Shown: positions 53,784 through 63,307 of the stretch, piece by piece
Numbering within the stretch: the stretch's first letter is position 1
Layout: each line of letters begins with the position of its first letter
NCBI RefSeq assembly: GCF_000331025.1
Contig: NC_020055.1
Coordinates: 2,761,370-2,825,369, forward strand
DNA length: 64,000 nucleotides
Reading direction: 5' to 3'
Source of the DNA: Maridesulfovibrio hydrothermalis AM13 = DSM 14728
GTDB lineage: Bacteria; Desulfobacterota; Desulfovibrionia; Desulfovibrionales; Desulfovibrionaceae
Program-made: the position numbers and the translations under genes
Notes under the pieces: generated by a model
What the model saw: the letters and a program-made list of their open reading frames with translations, nothing else
Database searches by the model: none
Told to the model about the DNA's origin: nothing

Positions 53784-54950
53784 CTAATAACGTTTTTTAT
53801 TACTGCCCTTAAAAATTTCATACTCAAGAAGGCGGCATTCTATTTTGGCATTGTAAAACATCATGCGGCGAGTCGTTTTAAGCCCAATAAATTTTGCAAG
53901 CTCCATATTACCAGTGAAGACATATCCCTTATAACCCTGACATTTGTTTTTAAAGTAATCGCCAATAGCAGAATAGATTTTCTCAAGCTTTGTTCTGCTG
54001 CCCATGCGTTCACCATACTCAGGATTCATCATAACCACTCCCCTGCCTTCAGGGATAGGTGTTTCTCTGAAATCGCAAACTTCGAATTCGATATGATGTT
54101 CTACTCCGGCTGCGCGGGCATTCTTTCTGGCAGCTTCAACAGCTTCCGGGTCAAGGTCGGTGGCAATGATTCTGCCGTCTATCTTTTTACGTTCACGGTC
54201 CTCAGCTTCTATGCATAGATTATCCCAGTACTCTTCATTGTAACCAGGAAGTTTTTTAAAAGCGAAATCCTCACGCATAAGGCCCGGAGCACCGTTAAGA
54301 GCGATCAGGGCCGCTTCAATAGCAAGTGTTCCACTGCCGCACATGGGGGAGATGAAATTGCCCCGCCCATACCACTCTGCAGCCTTTATCAGGCTGGCAG
54401 CAAGGGTTTCCTGCAAAGGAGCCTTATGAGGCAGTTTTCTATAGCCACGACGTGAAAGAGGCACGCCGGAAGTATCCAGATATATTATACACTCGTCATC
54501 ACGCCAGTACAAAAAGACTATAACGCCAGACATATCAGGGCCGGAAGAAGGTCGCCTTCCAAACTTCTCGCGAATGCGGTCAACAATGGCATCCTTTACT
54601 TTCACATTGGCAAAACGGGAATCATTAATTGTCTCGGTAATGACAGATGAAGTAATTGTAAGATAGCCGTCCGGAGTAATAATTTTTTCCCAGACCATCT
54701 CTTTAACCTGATCATACATCTGATCAGGAGTTTCGGCTTTGAATTTTTTGAGCTGATACAGAACCCTGTGTCCGCTGCGCACCCAGAGATTAAGGCGCAT
54801 GCATTCATTTAGTGAAGCTTTGGTTTCAACTCCGGCATGAAGCTCATTTCTGATCTTGAATCCCATCCGGCTCATTTCATCAGAAAGATAAGGACTAAAT
54901 CCTTTGGGGCAGGTTACCAGCACAACACTCTTACGTTCAAAATCCAACAT
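53784..54950 (-). CDS. THUMP-domain class I RNA methyltransferase (RlmL/YpsC-like)
   Basis: 388 residues. A ferredoxin-like/THUMP N-terminal region (about 5-160) is followed by a SAM-binding methyltransferase: the FISPMCGSGTLAIEAALIA motif I, a ATDLDPEAVEAARKNARAAG motif, and the catalytic motif. The catalytic motif reads NPEYGER, where most members have NPPYGER. The family methylates a guanine of 23S rRNA (N2). The ATG at 54950 has a close GAGGTG; an ATG 18 bp upstream has none. Confidence 0.82.
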   Translation of the reverse strand: MLDFERKSVVLVTCPKGFSPYLSDEMSRMGFKIRNELHAGVETKASLNECMRLNLWVRSGHRVLYQLKKFKAETPDQMYDQVKEMVWEKIITPDGYLTITSSVITETINDSRFANVKVKDAIVDRIREKFGRRPSSGPDMSGVIVFLYWRDDECIIYLDTSGVPLSRRGYRKLPHKAPLQETLAASLIKAAEWYGRGNFISPMCGSGTLAIEAALIALNGAPGLMREDFAFKKLPGYNEEYWDNLCIEAEDRERKKIDGRIIATDLDPEAVEAARKNARAAGVEHHIEFEVCDFRETPIPEGRGVVMMNPEYGERMGSRTKLEKIYSAIGDYFKNKCQGYKGYVFTGNMELAKFIGLKTTRRMMFYNAKIECRLLEYEIFKGSNKKRY

Positions 54951-55068
54951 TTTCACCTCACCGGACATTCATGTGCCCGTTTCGTAACTATCTATCATGA
55001 ACAGCAGATTATTATCTATCAATAAATCAAAAAACAACAGTATCAAACCATATACCTGTTAGCCAACG

Positions 55069-55100
55069 AAAAAAGGCTCCACCAAGTACGGCAGAGCCTT
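55069..55100 (-). terminator. Terminator of putP
   Basis: AAGGCTC and GAGCCTT form a stem with a 14-nt loop, followed on the minus strand by TTTTTTCG. Confidence 0.8.
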
Positions 55101-55130
55101 ATATATCTTCGACCTGAAAACAACAAGCCT

Positions 55131-56603
55131 CTATTTTTTTAAACCAACTTTCATTTCATCAAAGGCAGCCAGAATAGCCTCGTCCTTTTGAGGCGCAATC
55201 ATATTCACAACTGTGATCGTAACAAAGTTGGCAGCAAAACCGGGAACAATTTCATATAGCTGCGCTCCAAATCCTGCATCTTTCCAGAAGACCAGCACCA
55301 CAGTCCCGACTATCATACCGGACAAAGCGGAAACCCAGGTAGTCTTCCTGCTGAAAAGCGCAAACAATACGACCGGACCGAACGCAGCTCCAAACCCGCC
55401 CCACGCATATGAGACAAGCCCCAGAATGGTATTTCCCGGGGTAAGTGCCATGCTCAGCGCGATAATGGAAATAACCAGCACGCAGAGTCGTCCAACGAGC
55501 ATAAGCTCTTTTTGCGAAGCTTCACGGCGCAGTATCTTCTTATAAAAATCTTCTGTCAAAGCAGAAGATGATACAAGCAGCTGCGAATCAATGGTGGACA
55601 TAATCGCTGACAGAATAGCAGCCAGAAGCACGCCGCCCAGCCACGGGTTAAAGAGCTTGCCGATCATGTAAATGAAAACCTTTTCCTGATCACCACCATG
55701 AAGTCCGTCAAACATAGGAATGGCAACCATGCCGACAATAACCGCCCCGGTAAGCGATATGACAACCCACGTAAGTGCTACAATTGTAGCTTTGGGCAAT
55801 TCACGCACTGAACTGATCCCCATGAAGCGGGTCAGGATATGCGGCTGTCCGAAATAACCCAGCCCCCATGCCATAGTGGAGATAACAGCCATGACCGAAA
55901 GAGCCTTACCGCTGCCGTCATGAAAAAGACTGGTGGCAATATTTCTGGCTGCCATTTCTGATTCGATGACCGAAATTCCACCATTATCAATTGTTCCGAG
56001 AATCGGCACAAGAATAATGGCAAAAAACATAAGTGCGCCTTGGAAAAAATCTGTCCAGCACACAGCCATAAAGCCGCCGAGAAAAGTGTAGGCGACAATT
56101 ATAACCGTTCCTGAAATAACAGCCACCGAGTAATCCATATTAAACATGGACTCAAAAAGCTTACCAGCCGCAACAAGTCCAGACGAAGAGTATATTGTGA
56201 AAAAAATCAAAATGATCACAGCAGAACCGACCCGAAGCAAACTTGTTGGATCTCTGAATCGTTTCTCAAAAAAAGAAGAGATTGTAAGTGTATCGGTAAG
56301 CTCCGTATAGACACGCAAACGCGATGAAACAAAAATCCAGTTCAGTGCCGTACCTATAAAAAGCCCGATGGCAATCCACGCCTCATTCATGCCGCCTAGA
56401 TAAACCGCACCGGGAAGCCCCATAAGCAACCAGCCGGACATATCACTGGCCTGCGCGGAAAGAGCTGTAACCCAGCCCCCAAGACCGCGCCCGCCAAGGA
56501 TATAACCTTCAAGATTTGATGTCCTTTTATAAAAGTACCAGCCCACAGCCAGAAGAAATACCAGATAAACGCCAAAAGTAAGCAAAGTCTCAGTTTGAAT
56601 CAC
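55131..56603 (-). CDS. putP: Sodium/proline symporter PutP
   Basis: 490-residue sodium:solute symporter of the SSS family, 13 membrane segments. It has the family opening TFGVYLVFLLAVGWYFYKRT, GGRGLGGWVTALSAQASDMSGW, the GYFGQPHILTRFMGI and SALTEDFYKKIL segments, which match proline carriers well. The GTG at 56603 behind AAGGAT is taken as the start; upstream in-frame ATGs add 22 residues with no match. Monocistronic; proline might be an osmoprotectant here (inference from a marine setting). Confidence 0.9.
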   Translation of the reverse strand: MIQTETLLTFGVYLVFLLAVGWYFYKRTSNLEGYILGGRGLGGWVTALSAQASDMSGWLLMGLPGAVYLGGMNEAWIAIGLFIGTALNWIFVSSRLRVYTELTDTLTISSFFEKRFRDPTSLLRVGSAVIILIFFTIYSSSGLVAAGKLFESMFNMDYSVAVISGTVIIVAYTFLGGFMAVCWTDFFQGALMFFAIILVPILGTIDNGGISVIESEMAARNIATSLFHDGSGKALSVMAVISTMAWGLGYFGQPHILTRFMGISSVRELPKATIVALTWVVISLTGAVIVGMVAIPMFDGLHGGDQEKVFIYMIGKLFNPWLGGVLLAAILSAIMSTIDSQLLVSSSALTEDFYKKILRREASQKELMLVGRLCVLVISIIALSMALTPGNTILGLVSYAWGGFGAAFGPVVLFALFSRKTTWVSALSGMIVGTVVLVFWKDAGFGAQLYEIVPGFAANFVTITVVNMIAPQKDEAILAAFDEMKVGLKK

Positions 56604-57084
56604 ATTAAATCCTTTTTGAACAAGTAAATAGAACATAAATAAAACAATCCGCAAAAAAGGGGCTAACATTTAACATACTAAGACTTATGGACAAGATATT
56701 TTTTTTCACCGTTGATTATACGCTTCAGATCAAAATAAAGTTTCTTTTATTCAGATATTTAGTGAAAAACTTTATTATTTGATTTCAAACAGAACCATAT
56801 CCAGCTCCTCCGGACCGCAGCAAGCATTCACTTTCCTGATGCGGCATCAAAAAAGATTCAGCAATTAACAGAAGCAGCGAAAAAAGTTATGATGATAAAA
56901 GCTGTGCAAATTTGACGATTTGCACTTGGACAGTCTGATCGGTTCTTTGACTAAACAACCAAAGAGGACAACCATTGCTTGACAGATTTGAGGGGATATA
57001 TTCAGAAGTAACTAGTTTTCATGCAATTCAGTTAAAAAGAACACCCCGGATATTAACCATAGAAATGAATCAGAGGTATTACAT
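56604..57084. other. Intergenic region with a perfect hairpin
   Basis: 481 bp between the divergent putP and small membrane gene, no gene visible. GTGCAAAT (56905-56912) and ATTTGCAC (56919-56926) form an 8-bp hairpin with loop TTGACG. A promoter for the small membrane gene may be TTGCTT / TATATT with 16-bp spacing near 56975-57002. The rest shows nothing. Confidence 0.45.
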
Positions 57085-57471
57085 ATGACTCAACTGATAC
57101 TTGCCGGACTGACGCTGCTCGCCATCATCGGTATTTCCATTTACGCCTGGAAAAAAGGCCAAAGCGGATTCGGAGTTTTTTTCCTGCTCTACAGCGTTAT
57201 CTCCGTCATAGTATATATTGTAATGATACCGGACGAAATGCCATTCAATATTTATGATATACTGGGACAAATCGGAGTTATTATATGCTCAGCCGGAATT
57301 ATCTATGCCCATGCCACAGGCAAACGCAAAATCATATATGCCCTGCCCGGTCTGATTGTCCTCGGGATCGCCATAGCGATCAATATAGGTAAAGTTCCAC
57401 CGCCGACAACAAACGCAACGGCAAACGGAACCAGCCAGACAGTAATCATGGGGTCAAACCAGACTGAATAA
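57085..57471 (+). CDS. Small four-helix membrane protein
   Basis: 128 residues with four hydrophobic segments (about 3-20, 30-48, 60-77, 84-100) and a short hydrophilic tail of about 25 residues. No family recognised; it lacks clear functional motifs. AGAGG precedes the ATG. It ends at a strong terminator. Confidence 0.65.
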   Translation: MTQLILAGLTLLAIIGISIYAWKKGQSGFGVFFLLYSVISVIVYIVMIPDEMPFNIYDILGQIGVIICSAGIIYAHATGKRKIIYALPGLIVLGIAIAINIGKVPPPTTNATANGTSQTVIMGSNQTE

Positions 57472-57476
57472 TATAA

Positions 57477-57513
57477 AGCCCCTGCCTTGAAATAATCAAG
57501 GCAGGGGCTTTAT
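57477..57513 (+). terminator. Terminator of the small membrane gene
   Basis: AAGCCCCTGCCTTG and CAAGGCAGGGGCTT form a perfect 14-bp stem around a 7-nt loop, with a T-rich end. Confidence 0.9.
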
Positions 57514-57557
57514 TCATTCTCTCTGAATTCAGACGACTGCAAAACCATAATTCAACC

Positions 57558-57803
57558 TTACTGCCTGACCCGCCGCTCCGGCTTCATCTTCTCAATCACA
57601 TTGTAGATCATATCAACCATACGGTTTAAATCAGCAGCATAGTCCACATCATCCATAGCAGCTGCGTCCTGTTCTGCCAGAACAGCCACGGCCTGAAGTT
57701 TTACAGCACCCTGCTCCATAGTAATCTCCCCCGACTTCATAGCAAGAGAAATAGACTGGACTTGATCGGCATACTTTTTAAGATAATTCATGAAAGGACT
57801 CAT
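57558..57803 (-). CDS. Small helical hypothetical protein
   Basis: 81 residues, all-helical, no signal or membrane segment. It is rich in Ala, Met, Asp and Glu, with helices YADQVQSISLAMKSG, GAVKLQAVAVLAEQDAAAM and LNRMVDMIYNVIEKMK, so it may form a helical bundle or bind a partner. I do not recognise it. It lies between two terminators. Confidence 0.6.
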   Translation of the reverse strand: MSPFMNYLKKYADQVQSISLAMKSGEITMEQGAVKLQAVAVLAEQDAAAMDDVDYAADLNRMVDMIYNVIEKMKPERRVRQ

Positions 57804-57913
57804 ATCTTGATCAGGGCTGAACTTTCAAGCAAATCAAGGCAGTACAAAAAAGCACAATGGTCAGCAGAATATGCTACCAGCGATTACCGATCAGTATAAT
57901 ACACAACACAAGA

Positions 57914-57962
57914 AGCCCCCCTTACCGCGACCACGATCAGATCATTGTAAGAGGGGCTTTTA
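57914..57962. terminator. Terminator beside tRNA-Leu
   Basis: AGCCCCCCTTAC and GTAAGAGGGGCT pair with one bulge over a 22-nt loop; it follows tRNA-Leu on the minus strand. Confidence 0.75.
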
Positions 57963-57969
57963 TTACAGT

Positions 57970-58054
57970 TGGTGCGAAAGGAGAGACTCGAACTCTCACG
58001 GGATGAACCGCTAGATCCTAAATCTAGTGCGTCTACCAATTCCGCCACTCTCGC
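57970..58054 (-). tRNA. tRNA-Leu (UAG)
   Basis: 85 nt with encoded CCA. Acceptor GCGAGAG/CTTTCGC, anticodon stem CTAGA/TCTAG with loop TTTAGGA (UAG), and a long variable arm CGGTTCATCCCG, the class II mark of leucine tRNAs. Confidence 0.93.
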
Positions 58055-58204
58055 AACCGTATTTCTGGGCTATAGCCTGAATATTACTGTTTAATCAACC
58101 AGATTAAAACAGTGACATCCGTGGCAGCCGTTGCGTTAATATAAGCAGTGCTCATCCTTGTCAATACAAATTGACACAAATGCATGGAAAATAATTTTCG
58201 CCAC

Positions 58205-59569
58205 TTAAAAGCTAGCCATAGATTCAAGAATCTTCCTGATTTTATGCTCAAGATCTGCAAAATCTTTGGCCAGCAGACGGATAAGAGGCTCCCTGCCTTT
58301 ATCGCCGGAATCGCAGACAACATCTACCAGTTCAGGCTCCGGATGCTCTGCCACAGCCTTGCAGGTTCCCCACTCAATTGTGGCTGCTTCAGGACCCTGA
58401 ATATCAGAAGGTTCGTCTCCACGGTCAAACCATGCTTCAACATAACCGCAAGCCGCAATTGCTGATAAAATATCGGCGTCATGCCGCAAACTGACCGCAC
58501 AACTTATCTCAGGATTAAACTTGCGGGCGCAAATAAGTGCCTTTGCCATATATACAGAAGCACCGAACTCAGGTTGACCGCTAACAATGATCTCACCTTT
58601 ACGGGTACAGGTGATCTTTCCACTGAAAGCAGCCACATCAGTCACATCCTCGGCGTGCGGCAAAGCAGCAACTACATTCATCCTTACCTCAGGAACAAGC
58701 TGGCTTAAACCGTCCATGCAGCTCAGCCTCCGTCCGCACTTGTGCAGATCAGATAAAAGTCCCTGCTTCATCTGCTCAATCAACATGGGGGCAAGATGGT
58801 TAGGCGGTCCGCTGCCTTCACCTAAATCAAAAGAAGCACGCAAAGCCAGATTCAAATACTCTTGCGCCTTGCGCACAGCAGCAACCATATCATATCCTTT
58901 GGCAAGCCCTGAAGCGATGGTTGCCGAAAGAGTGCACCCTGTACCGTGACTGTTTTTTGTCTTCACCCGCTGTTGCATCAAAGGTATGGGTTGCCGACCT
59001 TTAATGCCCAGCCAGTCAGTGGCTGCGACAGAATCAAAATGACCTCCTTTAATCAAAACAGCCTTTGGTCCCATTTCGAGCAGAATATCAATAGCTTTAA
59101 ATATATCCTCGCGACTGGCAATTTCCATATCAGTGAAAAGCTCAGCTTCCGGAACATTGGGAGTAAGCAGGTCAGCTAGTGGAAAAAGATCTTTCATAGC
59201 TTGCACAGCATCATCTTTAAGCAGCTTGGCTCCACTGGTTGCCACACAGACCGGATCAATTACCAAAGGAAAATCTTTATCCTGCAACGCCGCAGCAACA
59301 GCCCTGATAATAGGTGCTGAGAAAAGCATTCCGGTCTTGGCTGCCTGAATATTAATATCCTGACATACAGTTTCAATCTGCAAAGCAACAAATTCCGGTG
59401 TAACAGGCTCAATACCTGCAACTCCGGTAGTATTTTGGGCAGTTAGCGCGGTAATGGCACTTGCCCCGTAACATCCTGAGATGGATATAGCTTTTAAATC
59501 GGCCTGTATTCCGGCTCCGCCGCCCGAATCAGATCCAGCAATAGTCAAAACACATGGAAGCGGTTCCAT
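58205..59569 (-). CDS. thiD: Bifunctional HMP(-P) kinase / ThiN-domain thiamine-phosphate synthase
   Basis: 454 residues. The ThiD part (about 5-262) phosphorylates hydroxymethylpyrimidine twice: AGSDSGGGAGIQADLKAISI, the VIDPVCVATSGAKLL segment and the GTGCTLSATIA nucleotide site. The C-terminal ThiN domain (about 285-450, with a EVRMNVVAALPHAEDV and GASVYMAKALICARKFN pattern) couples HMP-PP with thiazole phosphate in thiD-thiN fusions; in some proteins it acts as a sensor instead. No HTH is fused, so the enzymatic role is favoured. No TPP riboswitch was found upstream. Confidence 0.88.
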   Translation of the reverse strand: MEPLPCVLTIAGSDSGGGAGIQADLKAISISGCYGASAITALTAQNTTGVAGIEPVTPEFVALQIETVCQDINIQAAKTGMLFSAPIIRAVAAALQDKDFPLVIDPVCVATSGAKLLKDDAVQAMKDLFPLADLLTPNVPEAELFTDMEIASREDIFKAIDILLEMGPKAVLIKGGHFDSVAATDWLGIKGRQPIPLMQQRVKTKNSHGTGCTLSATIASGLAKGYDMVAAVRKAQEYLNLALRASFDLGEGSGPPNHLAPMLIEQMKQGLLSDLHKCGRRLSCMDGLSQLVPEVRMNVVAALPHAEDVTDVAAFSGKITCTRKGEIIVSGQPEFGASVYMAKALICARKFNPEISCAVSLRHDADILSAIAACGYVEAWFDRGDEPSDIQGPEAATIEWGTCKAVAEHPEPELVDVVCDSGDKGREPLIRLLAKDFADLEHKIRKILESMASF

Positions 59570-59779
59570 TGTGCCTCCTTCGGCATATGTATGAATTTAT
59601 TGATCAGTTTATGTCTGAAATTATCGATCAGTTCAGTTACTTTTAACCCCGCCTTTACTGCTGGTCAACTCTGCCTACAGCGACTGAAAATTTAACCTGA
59701 TCCGGACTTTCAATCCGGTCTATTATCACCAGCCAGCATAGCGGCTCCTTGCTCCTTGCCACCTTGATGCTTCACCTAT

Positions 59780-61801
59780 ATGCTCCGGCCCATGACAAAG
59801 AGCATCATTGCTGAAAAAAGCAAACAACCACACTATCTGCCCATGACAAGGCGGGAGATGGACAAGCTGGGCTGGGATCGACCTGATATTATCCTTGTTT
59901 CCGGTGACAGTTATATTGATCACCCAAGTTTTGGAATTCCGCTTCTGGGCAGGGTTCTTACCGCACACGGTTTTAAAGTGGCACTGGTCTGCCAGCCGGA
60001 CTGGACAAACAGCAAAGCCATTGAAGAGCTTGGCCGCCCCCGACTCTATGCCGGTGTATCAGCAGGCGCGCTGGATTCAATGGTAGCCCACTACACCTCT
60101 TTCCGTAAAAAAAGAAGCGATGATGCCTATACCCCCGGAGGTAAAGCCGGAGCACGCCCCAACCGGGCCTGCATCATTTATACAAATCTGGTAAAAAAGG
60201 CATTTAAAGGACTTCCGGTACTCATCGGCGGCATTGAAGCGTCCTTGCGCAGGATCTCACATTACGACTTCTGGACTGATAAAATCCGTAAACCTGTTAT
60301 AATGGACAGCAAGGCAGACCTGCTCATTTACGGAATGGGCGAACGGACAATGCTGGAAGCAGCTTACCGTCTTTCAAATTCTGATGATCCGTCTGTACAA
60401 GACCTGAAAGACATCAACGGAACAGCCTTTATGGGCACTCCCGACGACATTTCAGAAACGGCCGAAATAATTAAACTGCCCTCACATCAAGAGATTGCTG
60501 ATGATCCGCAACAGCTCATGAAAGCAACACTTGCCCTTGAAGAGCAGGTGCACCACGGAACAGCCTGGGCAGCGCAGCAGGTTGATAAAAGACACGTTAT
60601 CATCACCCCGCCTTCTTTATACCTTTCTACCGGAGAGCTGGACTGGCTTTACACTCTGCCTTTTGCCCGCCTGCCACACCCTTCATATAAAGATAAAGGA
60701 AGAATTCCGGCTGCGGATATGATTGAATTCAGCGTGACATCTCATCGGGGCTGTGGCGGTGGCTGCTCTTTCTGCTCTATCGCCATGCATCAGGGACGTC
60801 ATATCCGCTCACGCAGCAAAAAATCTATTCTGGGTGAACTTGAAAATATGAAGAGCCATCCGGACTTTCGCGGATCAGTCTCAGATATAGGTGGTCCAAG
60901 TGCAAATATGTGGAATGCTGAATGTGCTCTGGAAAGAGACAAATGCAAACGTAAAAGCTGCCTTGTCCCTAAAGTCTGTCCCAATTTCAAATACAACCAG
61001 AAAGCCAACCTTGGACTCTTGCGTCAGGCCCGTCAGATCGACGGTATCAAACATGTGCGGGTTGCCAGCGGAGTTCGTTATGACCTCGGACAGCAAGACC
61101 GCACCAGTCTGAAGGAAATATTTAAGGATTTTGTCGGCGGACAGCTGAAAGTTGCGCCGGAGCATATTTCCCCCGCAGTGTTGAAACAGATGCGCAAACC
61201 AGAACTTCCGGTCTTTGAAAGTTTTCTGGAAATGTTTGCGGCGGAATCCAGCAAAGCGGGAAAAGAACAATATGTCATACCATATTTAATGAGTGCGTTT
61301 CCGGGATGTACTGATACAGATATGCGTATGCTGGGGGCATGGCTTGCTGAAAGAGGATGGAAGCCAAGACAGGTGCAATGCTTTATCCCCACTCCCGGAA
61401 CAGTGGCCACAGCTATGTATTATACAGGTACAGATCCGGCAGGTAATAAAATATATGTAGCCAGAACAGATGCTCAGCGACTTAAGCAGCACCGCATACT
61501 CATCCCTGATCCCGGCAGAGATCCCCGTGCCGGTAAATCCGGTTCAGGAAAATCCGGACCTGCTAATACCAGATACGGGAAAAGCAGATTTGGTAAAGCT
61601 GGATCGGCCAAAAGGAACAACTCCGGAAAATCTGACGAGGAAACATCCGGTAAGCCTAAAAAAGGCGGTAATCCCAAACGCTCCAGATCCAGAAGAGGCC
61701 AGCCGCATGAAGACAGCGGGGCAAAACAACCCAGAGGAAACAAAAAATTTAACCGGGATAACAATAAAAAAGGCTTCACAAAGAAGAAAAAAATGAAGTA
61801 A
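59780..61801 (+). CDS. YgiQ-family radical SAM protein
   Basis: 673 residues. An N-terminal domain (about 20-300, RPDIILVSGDSYIDHPSFG) leads to a radical-SAM domain with the Fe-S cysteines in HRGCGGGCSFCSIAMHQG (near 325-335), GPSANMW and LVPKVCPNFKYNQ cysteines (extra cluster?), and VAPEHISP. The substrate of YgiQ proteins is unknown. The last 100 residues are a low-complexity, Lys/Arg/Gly-rich tail (GKSGSGKSGPANTRYGKS style), which suggests RNA or nucleic-acid binding. ATG 59780 or 59792 may start; no strong ribosome site. Confidence 0.85.
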   Translation: MLRPMTKSIIAEKSKQPHYLPMTRREMDKLGWDRPDIILVSGDSYIDHPSFGIPLLGRVLTAHGFKVALVCQPDWTNSKAIEELGRPRLYAGVSAGALDSMVAHYTSFRKKRSDDAYTPGGKAGARPNRACIIYTNLVKKAFKGLPVLIGGIEASLRRISHYDFWTDKIRKPVIMDSKADLLIYGMGERTMLEAAYRLSNSDDPSVQDLKDINGTAFMGTPDDISETAEIIKLPSHQEIADDPQQLMKATLALEEQVHHGTAWAAQQVDKRHVIITPPSLYLSTGELDWLYTLPFARLPHPSYKDKGRIPAADMIEFSVTSHRGCGGGCSFCSIAMHQGRHIRSRSKKSILGELENMKSHPDFRGSVSDIGGPSANMWNAECALERDKCKRKSCLVPKVCPNFKYNQKANLGLLRQARQIDGIKHVRVASGVRYDLGQQDRTSLKEIFKDFVGGQLKVAPEHISPAVLKQMRKPELPVFESFLEMFAAESSKAGKEQYVIPYLMSAFPGCTDTDMRMLGAWLAERGWKPRQVQCFIPTPGTVATAMYYTGTDPAGNKIYVARTDAQRLKQHRILIPDPGRDPRAGKSGSGKSGPANTRYGKSRFGKAGSAKRNNSGKSDEETSGKPKKGGNPKRSRSRRGQPHEDSGAKQPRGNKKFNRDNNKKGFTKKKKMK

Positions 61802-61874
61802 TCACAGTTGGAAATATATTGCAATTCATATAACATACAGCATGAAACGGAACCTCTAAATGCGGATATTGTAA

Positions 61875-63305
61875 ATGAGCTCAGATTCTTTTGCCAACCT
61901 GTGTATTTTTCACATCATGGACGGACTCCGGGACGGCCTGTCTCACTATTCACGTTCAAGTCGGGCTGCGCTTATTTATGCAGTCAGCCCTGACGACCCT
62001 CTGCGTATTTATGATCCACAGGAGCTTTTAAAAGAACATGAGCCTAAACTTAAAGAGTATTATCTGGATTCTGACAAGTGGAGGGCAGGCAGCACCCATG
62101 ATGACAACTCCAGACTGATTGAAGTTATCCGCTCCAAAGACCTTGTGCTCGCAGGACTGATCACCTGCAGCGCCCGCTCCAGCAGTATTTTTTACCAATG
62201 CTGGTTCACCGAGCAGCACCCAGACATGTGCTCGACAGGTCCGACTGAAAGCTGGATGGAATACGCAGCTCTGCTGCTTTCACAGGATTTTGCCACTCAG
62301 AATATTTTACGCATAGACAGTTCCGGACACCTGCTTCGTGAATATTCCACCCATGCTGTCCGCGATTACATAGTCGACCAGCGTAACCGGATCATGGGCT
62401 GGGATACTCAGCTCAGAGTATATCCGATTCTCGATGCGGTTCTGGGCATCTCCAAAACCAAAGAAGAAGGAGCATGGGCACGGGGTGATCTGATTTTTAT
62501 TGAAGCGTCTGAACTTGACTCAATCAACTACATGGCAAAATTCCCCGAAAATGAACGCCCGTCACTTAAAAACCACAAGCATGTGCGCAAGCTTCTCCAA
62601 TCAGTGGAAAGCTCAAGCCGAACACTGGTTTCTGATGGAAAATGTGTAGTTGGAATAGCCGCAGTCACCCCCACAAACAACTCCATCTCAGCACACTTCA
62701 AAGGAGACTGGGGTTTGCTTTATCTTGGCAGCACTCCGGTCTGCAGCTTCGGGGATGCCAAGTTCTCTTCAACCAACCACAAACCTAATCTGGTGCAACT
62801 TGAAGAGTATCTGCTTGAGCAGGACTTAAATGCAGATACCCGGCATAAACTTTTTCAACTGGTAATCCAAATGATAACCAGCGCCAATCATCGCAGTCAC
62901 GGATGCACACTGGTGCTTGATTTTAATGATGAACCGGTACAAATTTCAGGGCAGACAATGGAAGTCCCCCTTGACCTGTGCGAACCGGAAATGCGCGGCC
63001 TTGCACGCTCGTTAACCAAGTTAGACGGGGCGGTTCACATCAGTAAGGATCTGAAACTGCATGGCTTCGCCTGCCTTCTTGATGGTAAAGCCGTTTCCGG
63101 AGAAAACAGGGCGCGCGGGGCAAGATTCAATTCGGCCCTGCGTTTCACAGCGGAGCACAAAAATCTCATTGTAATTGTTGTTTCATCTGATAAACCCGTT
63201 TCTTTAATTCAACGGGGGGTCGAACTTACCGCCCTTTGCGAATGGAAGCAGCTCTTTGCCTGCGTAAGCACTCCGCCAACTTTAGAAAAATGGCTGGAAG
63301 GATAA
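61875..63305 (+). CDS. DisA_N-domain (diadenylate cyclase-like) protein
   Basis: 476 residues, no signal peptide or membrane helix. The C-terminal ~125 residues (about 340-465) resemble the DisA_N domain: MRGLARSLTKLDGAVHIS with the DGA motif near 384, and GARFNSALRFTAEHKNLIVIVVSS near 415-440, where the usual RHR is RFN. The N-terminal 330 residues (HYSRSSRAALIYAVSP, DNSRLIEVIRSKDLVLAG, CWFTEQHPD) are not recognised. It might make or sense a cyclic dinucleotide; the altered motif leaves catalysis open. It lies 73 bp after the YgiQ gene. Confidence 0.6.
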   Translation: MSSDSFANLCIFHIMDGLRDGLSHYSRSSRAALIYAVSPDDPLRIYDPQELLKEHEPKLKEYYLDSDKWRAGSTHDDNSRLIEVIRSKDLVLAGLITCSARSSSIFYQCWFTEQHPDMCSTGPTESWMEYAALLLSQDFATQNILRIDSSGHLLREYSTHAVRDYIVDQRNRIMGWDTQLRVYPILDAVLGISKTKEEGAWARGDLIFIEASELDSINYMAKFPENERPSLKNHKHVRKLLQSVESSSRTLVSDGKCVVGIAAVTPTNNSISAHFKGDWGLLYLGSTPVCSFGDAKFSSTNHKPNLVQLEEYLLEQDLNADTRHKLFQLVIQMITSANHRSHGCTLVLDFNDEPVQISGQTMEVPLDLCEPEMRGLARSLTKLDGAVHISKDLKLHGFACLLDGKAVSGENRARGARFNSALRFTAEHKNLIVIVVSSDKPVSLIQRGVELTALCEWKQLFACVSTPPTLEKWLEG

Positions 63306-63307
63306 CT

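Noticed and set aside
59690-59730. AACCTGATCCGG ... CCGG on the plus strand, reminiscent of the TPP riboswitch core near thiD
   Set aside because: The rest of the TPP element (GGGGUGC, CUGAGA, final GCGUAGGGA) is missing, and it lies on the wrong strand for thiD.
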